A DNA stretch of 64,000 bases from NCBI GenBank assembly GCA_026874595.1, contig CM049315.1, forward strand, positions 58,340,889 through 58,404,888. Direction: 5' to 3'. The position numbers and the translations under genes are program-made. Shown piece after piece: positions 29,001-38,000 of this stretch (position 1 is its first letter; every line of letters begins with the position of its first letter). The stretch comes from Sipunculus nudus (lineage: Eukaryota; Annelida; Sipuncula; Golfingiida; Sipunculidae). The notes beneath the pieces are model-generated. The model worked only from the letters and a program-made list of their open reading frames with translations, did not search any database and was not told the origin of the DNA.

Positions 29001-32000
29001 GTTGGTGATATACATTCAGGAGCGCTCGTCAGCAGGCACGGTGAAGATTGTTTATGATGGTGTGTTATTTTGTAGAGCTGAGTTGGTGATATACATTCAG
29101 GAGCGCTCGTCAGCAGGCACGGTGAAGATTGTTTATGATGGTGTGTTATTTTGTAGAGCTGAGTTGGTGATATACATTCAGGAGCGCTCGTCAGCAGGCA
29201 CGGTGAAGATTGTTTATGATGGTGTGTTATTTTGTAGAGCTGAGTTGGTGATATACATTCAGGAGCGCTCGTCAGCAGGCACGGTGAAGATTGTTTATGA
29301 TGGTGTGTTATTTTGTAGAGCTGAGTTGGTGATATACATTCAGGAGCGCTCGTCAGCAGGCACGGTGAAGATTGTTTATGATGGTGTGTTATTTTGTAGA
29401 GCTGAGTTGGTGATATACATTCAGGAGCGCTCGTCAGCAGGCACGGTGAAGATTGTTTATGATGGTGTGTTATTTTGTAGAGCTGAGTTGGTGATATACA
29501 TTCAGGAGCGCTCGTCAGCAGGCACGGTGAAGATTGTTTATGATTGTGTGTTATTTTGTAGAGCTGAGTTGGTGATATACATTCAGGAGCGCTCGTCAGC
29601 AGGCACGGTGAAGATTGTTTATGATGGTGTGTTATTTTGTAAAGCTGAGTTGGTGATATAAATTCAGGAGCGCTCGTCAGCAGGCACGGTGAAGAATGTT
29701 TATGATGGTGTGTTATTTTGTAGAGCTGAGTTGGTGATATACATTTAGGAGGGCTCGTCAGCAGGCACGGTGAAGATTGTTTATGATGGTGTGTTATTTT
29801 ATAGAGCTGAGTTGGTGATCTACATTCAGGAGCGCTCGTCAGCAGGCACGGTGAAGATTGTTTATGATGGTGTGTTATTTTATAGAGCTGAGTTGGTGAT
29901 CTACATTCAGGAGCGCTCGTCAGCAGGCACAGTGAAGATTGTTTATGATGGTGTGTTATTTTTTAGAGCTGAGTTGGTGATCTACATTCAGGAGCGCTCG
30001 TCAGCAGGCACGGTGAAGAATGTTTATGATGGTGTGTTATTTTGTAGAGCTGAGTTGGTGATCTACATTCAGGAGAGCTCGTCAGCAGGCACAGTGAAGA
30101 TTGTTTATGATGGTGTGTTATTTTGTAGAGCTGAGTTGGTGATCTACATTCAGGAGCACTCGTCAGCAGGCAAGGTGAAGATTGATTATGATGGTGTGTT
30201 ATTTTGTAGAGCTGAGTTGGTGATCTACATTCAGGAGCGCTCGTCAGCAGGCACGGTGAAGATTGTTTATGATGGTGTGTTATTTTGTAGAGCTGAGTTG
30301 GTGATCTACATTCAGGAGCGCTCGTCAGCAGGCACGGTGAAGAATGTTTATGATGGTGTGTTATTTTGTAGAGCTGAGTTGGTGATCTACATTCAGGAGC
30401 GCTCGTCAGCAGGCACGGTGAAGATTGTTTATGATGGTGTGTTATTTTGTAGAGCTGAGTTGGTGATATACATTCAGGAGCGCTCGTCAGCAGGCACGGT
30501 GAAGATTGTTTATGATGGTGTGTTATTTTGTAGAGCTGAGTTGGTGATCTACATTCAGGAGCGCTCGTCAGCAGGCACGGTGAAGATTGTTTATGATGGT
30601 GTGTTATTTTGTAGAGCTGAGTTGGTGATCTACATTCAGGAGCGCTCGTCAGCAGGCACAGTGAAGAGATACAAAGCCAGCGAGGTGACAACACATTTGT
30701 GTCAGAACAACATCAAACAACAGCTGCAGAACCAGCTGTCAGTCACTAATGTTCAGCCGAAGATGGGATTCTCGGCTGAGCAGAAAAAGAGCTACCTAGA
30801 CAACCCTCCTGCAGGTCGGTAAATTAAATACATCCCAGAAAATCTGCCTCCTCCTCAACAAAGAACAGCAGGATGTAAAACTTCATGAACATCTTAATTA
30901 ACTATAAACAAATATACAGTTTTAGGAATATTTAGGAAAGAATTGTTTTCCTGCATTTCTGAATATCTAAACCTCTTTATCCCCCAAGTCAGTGTATAAA
31001 TGTACATCATACTCGCGTGTTCTTCTTCATGCTCTTTTAGTACATTATCTTCTTAAGTTCTTCCCAGCACAGTCAATTTCTCAAAATAATCTCAGTGCTC
31101 TTAAAATGCCAAACTCTGTACCCCCATACTCCATTATGATTTATATATATATATATATATATATTTCACCAAGAGGCTTTTGTGTCAGCAGATGAAATCC
31201 TTAACCTAGTCTTCTGATATAAAACTGATCTGTTAAATATATATTTAGGAATGCATGTCAGATGAAAGATTCCTCTCTCTCTCTTTCTTTCTCTGTCATA
31301 ACATATCATGGCTCATGCAATATTTGATATATTATAGGAATATTATGGCCTTAATATATCTGTACATCATTTAACACAAGTAGATATAGGCTGCTGCACA
31401 TAATTGGGACCTAGTTAATTGTAATTTCCACTTAATTAGAGTAATTTTTAAACCACAAAAATATCTCATTTCTTTAATGTATTAATTTTGCTGTAATATT
31501 ACACAGATTAAGATGAAGAGCTACTTTATTGAAATGTATAGAAATATTTGTGTATATGAAATTACGTTTTTGAGAATTAGGAACCAGCTTCTGCTAACAT
31601 ACTTTTTTATTACGTAAAAATAATTTGAGCTGTTTCTGTATTAATGAGAATTTTCTCTGTTAAAGTTTATACGCCAGAGTAAGCCAACCGAAAATTTTCC
31701 CTTATTGGGCCTATTATCGCCCATCCTGCCTCGTTCCCGTGTATCTAGGTCACACTTCCGTTTCCTGTTATCACTTTTTTCTTCTGGCATCCGCCATGAT
31801 GGACGTGTAATCACGCTCTGCGAGATTCGTCCACTGTTTTGGTTTGTACAGTCGGGTTTGGCGGACAGTTCTGTGTGCCCTGGCCGGTGGGCCGGCTCTT
31901 TCTTTCAGTCTCCGTCTGCAGTGCCGTCAGCGGCCCCTGTTCCAGTGGCTTCTCAGGTCGTTCCGGCTGCTAGCCGACCCTCAGCTTCTTTTTTTCAGCC

Positions 32001-35000
32001 TCCGGTTGTTCCGGCTCCACGGGTTTCCCTTGATCCCCCTTCCCGGGGTTCGCAGGTGTCCCCGTCATCTTCCGCTGCCGATCCCGCCCTGGCTAACGAC
32101 CAGTGGTCGGAGGTCGCACTGCAACGCCAGGCTTGGCATGCGCGCAAATCTGCGCTGCTGGACCTCATTGCTACCTCCACTCAGGAGGCGCAACCCGGAC
32201 GGTCCGAAATTCCGTCATTTGCAACCTTGGACTTCCAAGGCGTCGGCGGCCAGTTCATATTAGAATCCAGCCGCCCTTTAATGGCCTTCCTCCACACCAG
32301 CTGTGTGTATGGAGTTTACCGATCACACGGTTGATCTGTTACGAGAGCACCATGCTGCAGTCTCAGGGTTGCGCTCTACCACTACCGGGGCCCTGGTGCC
32401 GCCAGGGTCCGATAAGCCGTGGTCCCCTGGCACTCTTTGGAATTCCAGAGGGTACGGGGTGACCTGTTTTGATCGTTTGATCTCGGATCATCCGGCTATT
32501 CCTTAGGCGCCGATGCGTCTTGAGTCTGGCCTCGAACAGCCGTTGGCGGACGGTAAAAACTTATTTTCCTCCTCAGCCCTGATCTCCGACCATCAACTGT
32601 CTGATTTAGAGGGGCTCGGCCGTCAGGCGGCCGGGATGGTGAACGACTTGCAGGCAGTCACTAGCCTGCTCGCCGTCTCTCCCGACCCGACCACGCTAAA
32701 TCATATCTAACAAACTTCAGCCCATGACTGTGCTGAGCTGCAACAGGTTATATGGCGTCTTGTAGAAAATTGTATTTTACTGCGCCGTTCGGCCTGTATT
32801 CATTCTTTACGTCACTTGAAACCAGAACTCACCCAAGCAGAATTGACAGAGCTTTACTCTCTGCCTTTTACCGGGTCCCTTCTGTTTGGCGGCCATCTGC
32901 GGCCCCTTTTCGACCTCGCATTGGAGCGTTCCTATTGGCAGGCCCGCCTCTCTAGCTCCACGGCTGTCCTTCTGCATCCCGCAGTCTCACCCTCCTAGTA
33001 CAGCTCCCTCTTCGGCTCGTCGCGCCCCAGCTTAGTCTTCCCTTCTTTCGGCCGTACCAGCCGTTCCCAGCCTTTTTGTGATTGTTTCTCGAGACAGGGT
33101 TCGAACAAGAAATGATTTGTTCAGTCCAGTTGGCGCTCGTCTCAGCGCCCATTTTCCCGCTTGGGCGGGCATACCATCACATCGTTTAGTTCTCAGCACC
33201 ATAAAGTTTGGTTTCTGTCTTACCTTTTTGCACTCCTCCTGTCACCCTGCACCCGTTCTACACTCAGCCTCCGTCCGATCCGGTCAGGCGTCTCGCTTTG
33301 GAGGAGGCGATTCAATCTATGCTCAACAAGAGGGCGATTTTTGTGGTTTCCCCGTCAACCAAGGGGTTTTACTCTCGTCTGTTTCTAGTTCCAAAGCCGC
33401 ACGGGAGGTGGCGCCCCATTATTGATCTCAAGCACCTCAATTTGTTCATCGCCCCGCCCCCTTTTCGGATGTTCAATATTCATGTTGTTCTCCGCATTAT
33501 CCGTCGGATGGATTGGGCGTTCAAAATAGACCTTACGGATCACGTCCCAATCAATCCATCGTCACAACTGTTTCTTCGGTTCGCCTATCAGAACCGCGTT
33601 TATCAATTTCTGTTCCGGATCAATGTGGCCCCCTGGATTTTTACAATGCTCGTTCACACGGTCACGCGCTACCTCCGCTCCCAGGGCATTTTTGTGCTCC
33701 CTTATCTGGAAGATTGGCTTGTCCATGCGGCTGATCACTCTCTCTTACTGACTCATCGCTCCTGGGTTCTCGATTTACTCCAGAACCTTTGCTTTCTTGT
33801 CAATGCGGAGAAATCACTGCTCACTCCCACCCAGTCCCTGCAGTTTCTGGGTGTGACGCTCGATTTTGCATCCGGGACTGCGTCTCTCCTGCACGAGTTT
33901 GCTCTCAAACTCCAACAGCAGATTCATTCCTTTCTCGCGTCTCGCCTTATAGATTCTCGGGCCGCTGCTTCTCTGCACGGCACTCTCAACTGGGCCGCCA
34001 CTTTTATTCCATTCGGTTGGCTGTATCTCCGTCCGGTTCAGTCTCTCCTGCGACCTCACGGCCTTCTGCGTTTGAGCTCAGTTCATCCCACGGTCCTCCC
34101 GTTTCAGCTCACGTGGCGGACCCTTCGTCCCTGGCTAGACCTTCCCTTTCTACTTCAGGAAAGTTCCTTTTTCTCAGGAGATCAATTGTACAGTATACAC
34201 CGATGCGTCTCTCCTCAGTTGGGGTGCCCATATGGCCAATCTCCGCGCCTCGGGGGTCTGGTCCCCGTCTGAACGCCTCCTTCATATCAATGTCCTAGAA
34301 CTTCCAGCCGTCCGTCGCGTGATCTCCCCTTGGTCCCACCGCTTACTGGGCTGGTCACATTCTGGTCAGGACCGACAACACCACGGTCGTGGTATATATA
34401 AACAGGCAGGCCCGTACTCGGTCTCCTTCACTGATGCAGGAGACCTACCTATTGTTCGATCTGTGTATCTCACTACGGGCCTCGATCCGGGCGTATCGAA
34501 CATTCGTCACCCTGCGTCTCCACCTCCGACAGTGGTACTTCCGCTCTCCGTCACTCGGTGTCTCTTTACTCGACTGGAGCGTCCGGAATGCGATCTGTTC
34601 AATTTTCCCTACCCCCCAGTTCTCGTGCCTACCGTGACGCGTCTATGTCACCCTCGCGACCCGTCTCTCCGACACCCCACCGTCCGTTTGGTCTCACCGG
34701 TTTCTCTACGCATTTCCGGTTCCCCATCTCATCCGCCGTATCCTCCTCCGACTGTCCCGTGCGGACCAGACGGATCTCCTCCTCATCCTCCCATTTCATC
34801 CTGCGGCTCCCTGGTTTCCCCTGTGTCGCTCGATTCTCTCCCGACCACCGCTTCTTCTTCCACTCCAGATCGATCTTCCGTCGTTTCCCCGTGCACGTCG
34901 TCCATTTCGGTCATGCCCTCTGTGCGCATGTGTACTCTCATCGGACACCTAAAGGATCAGAACATTTCAAGTCCGGCTGCTCTCCTTGCCTCGGCTCCCT

Positions 35001-38000
35001 GTCGCCGTTCTTCAGACCGCATTTATGACTCCCGGCGGGGTCTCTTCACCGGTTGGGCGTCTGCCCACTGAATCTCTCCTTTAGATCCGTCGCTTGTGGT
35101 GGTTTTGGATTTCTTTGTGTATTTACTGCAGGATAAACATTTATCCTATCTGTCTCTTTGTGGTTATCGTGCCCCCCTGGGGTCGGTGCTCCGTCCGCTA
35201 GGTCACGATAGTGTCCTTCACCATCCGTTGGTGACAGATTTTCTCAAGGGGAAACATGCCTGTGCGTCTAGCCTCGCTATGTCGCACCTTCCTGGTGCCT
35301 GGACGTTGTATTACGTCACCTCCGTGGTCCCCCTTATGTGCCTCTGCGTTCGGCACATCTTCTTCATTTGTCTAGGAAAACGGTTTTCCTCCTTGCTCTT
35401 GCATCTGCGGGTCGCCGCTCTGAGCTTCATGCCCTAGTGGCTGATTCGAAATTTACGCAAATTGCGGCCGACAGTTCGTCGGCCACCTTACATTTCCCTC
35501 CTGACTTTTATAAAAAGAACCAAAATTTCGATGATCCTCCGTCACCTTGGCACGTTCCGGCCCTCCCTAACGGTCAGTACCGTTACGGGGATACCAGTTG
35601 CCCTGTCTGTGCTTTAGGTTACTATCCTAAAGCTACTCATTCTATCCTGGGGGGGCGCAAGAAGTTGTTTATTTCAACGAAAGTCACCACTTCAAACAAA
35701 GAAATTAGCCCTATCACCATTAGTGCGTGGCTAAAAGCTACTATTGTCTCAGCCTATGAATTGGCTTCTCCATCAATCTTAGAGCAGGTTCACATCAAAG
35801 CTCATGACATTCAAGCCCTTTCTACATCGTCGGGCCATTTATCGGGGATTTCCCCAAATCAACTCGTCAAGAAAGGCTATTGGAAGTCGCCTTATACCTT
35901 CACCCACTTTTATCTTAAGGATGTCCAGTTACAAGCTTCGGGCCTTTATTCATTGGGCCCTGTGATTGCGGCGGGTGAGGTCCTACAGTTCTCCAGACCG
36001 TCCTCGCCTTCTACGTCTGTTCCGGCGGCGACGTCTTCGCCTGCTCCATCCCTGCAGTGATGTTCTCCTCATTCCATCGTTCCAGGCAGGTATCCCTTCC
36101 CCAAGGTTTATCTGATATATTCTCATTAATACAGAAACAGCTCACAATTATGTTTACGTAATAAAACCCCCCCATTCCCTCCCTGTGAATGGTAGTTTTG
36201 TTAGTAAACTGTTGTGAGCTTTTCTGTATTACAAACAACGCTCTCTCCCAGTCAACTTCCTTCCGCCATCGAAAAAGTGATTACAGGAAACGGAAGTGTG
36301 ACCTAGATACATGGGAACGAGGCAGGATGGGTGATAATAGGCCCAATAAGGGAAAATTTTCGGTTGGCTTACTCTGGCTTATAAACTTTAACAGAGAAAA
36401 TTCTCATTAATACAGAAAAGCTCACAACAGTTTACTAACAAAACCACCATTCACAGGGAGGGAATGGGGGGGTTCTAATTATCCTTATTTATTCTGCCCA
36501 ACCAACTACCCCCCCCCCCCCCCCCTAATAAAGTTACCCAAACAAAAGTAATGTTTGCTTGATATTCTGATAAAAATGTTAAGCTGAATTTGCACCAAAT
36601 GCATTGAGAACATTTCTTGTCATAGTGGTGACTGTATTTACTCATATCACAACTGTAAGTTCCTGAGTTTCTGATCTAATGACGGCAGACACTCAGGAAA
36701 TGTGTATTTCATGGGAAATCCTTTTTATATTTCCAGGTATTGACCAGTTGATATGGCAACAAGCAAAGCTGGACAACCCTGACCCGGAGAAGTTGATTCC
36801 CGTCCCGATGATTGGTTTCTCAGAACTCCACAAACGCCTCAAACACCAGCAGCAGCAGACTAAACTCCACCAAGGCAGGTTTGACGTAAGTTGGTCATCA
36901 TTGATTTGTTGCACATTCCAGAGAAGATAGGGATTGATAAACCAATGGCTTTAAAGGTGCCTATTCACCAACCTTTTGGAAAAGAATTTAGAGTAATTTG
37001 AGGTTGTGAGAAGTTCTTATAACACCTTCCTGAAGGATGGATGAACGTGTTTATCAATAACATGTTTGTAAACACAGCATTGTTGACAAGGGGAAAAACA
37101 TGTAACCTAAGGTGGTAGGTTGCATATATGTGGGGGGAGAAAGGTCACTTGTTGCAAAACACCATTTGCAAAGCTCTGGCTCATCTGACTTGCTGCCAGA
37201 TGCCCTTATTGAATTTGTTTTGAATATTTTGGTGGGCACCTACATATATACACGTTGATATAAACAAAACAAGCAGTCTGTGTGTGGTGATATCCACTTG
37301 TTCTGGCCTATTTTCATAAAAGCTCCAAGGGATTACCTTTTGTTTACAAAGGTCAGATAGGTGATTGGGCCCCTTTAATTATTGCTGTGGTTGCATGACT
37401 CAAGAATGGATTGGTTTTGCTGTTAGTGTTATTTGTTGGCAATAGATCATTTGTTCTTTTATCAAACATTACATGTAACTGAGTAGGAATTAAGTAGCAT
37501 ACCAGCATGTATCAATTATTTAAGCCTTTTGAACCTGTGAACAACTAGTCTACTGTGTTTCATCTTTTATTCTGAATTAGGTCATAGCTTCTGACATCGC
37601 AGATCTACAGAGGAACCAGACAAATGTCTTGTCTAAGCTTGAGCAGTATAAACGGAAACACTTGGAGCTTAGCCACCGTGTGCTACAGGTAAACTCAACA
37701 CATGAGCATTTTTTTAAATAATTTAATGATAATGTTATGCCCATTTTCAGAAAATATGAAATAGCAGTCATGCAAATGCCTCCTTCCTTGATACCATGAC
37801 AACAAAATACCATGCTGCTTGTGCCCACTCATATCTTCAGACCTTGCAAATTTTAAAGACAGATATGTCATGGACACACTTTTTAGCAGAGCTCACTTTT
37901 TATATGCTGTCTCTTTTTCAAATCTCAACATAGCAGTCACAACAGCCAACATTTCATTAAGTGGAGATAATGCTTAAGTCTTTTTTCTGTAAGAATTCTC

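Larger units (their letters stand above)
31605..36472 (+). mobile_element. DIRS-like tyrosine-recombinase retrotransposon, complete in structure but disabled
   Basis: DIRS elements replicate by reverse transcription and insert with a tyrosine recombinase rather than an integrase. Structure seen: inverted terminal repeats 31627-31780 and 36271-36424; outer ends 31605-31626 and 36425-36472; an internal complementary region at 36119-36230 that is the reverse complement of both outer ends joined (junction between 36166 and 36167). That junction sets the element ends. Coding order is a Pro-rich gag-like region, RT, RNase H, then tyrosine recombinase, but with frameshifts and altered catalytic residues. 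It lies in the sense orientation within a NUP54 intron; base composition is GC-richer than its surroundings. No target duplication is expected or seen. Confidence 0.92.

Noticed and set aside
28576-29661. A 361-codon repeat protein gene
   Set aside because: It is the acceptor-boundary array read in the NUP54 frame; there is no independent start or end. It matters as a possible exon extension, not as a gene.
15885-30666. CRISPR array
   Set aside because: Repeats are contiguous without unique spacers, the genome is animal, and the units match a neighbouring exon edge.
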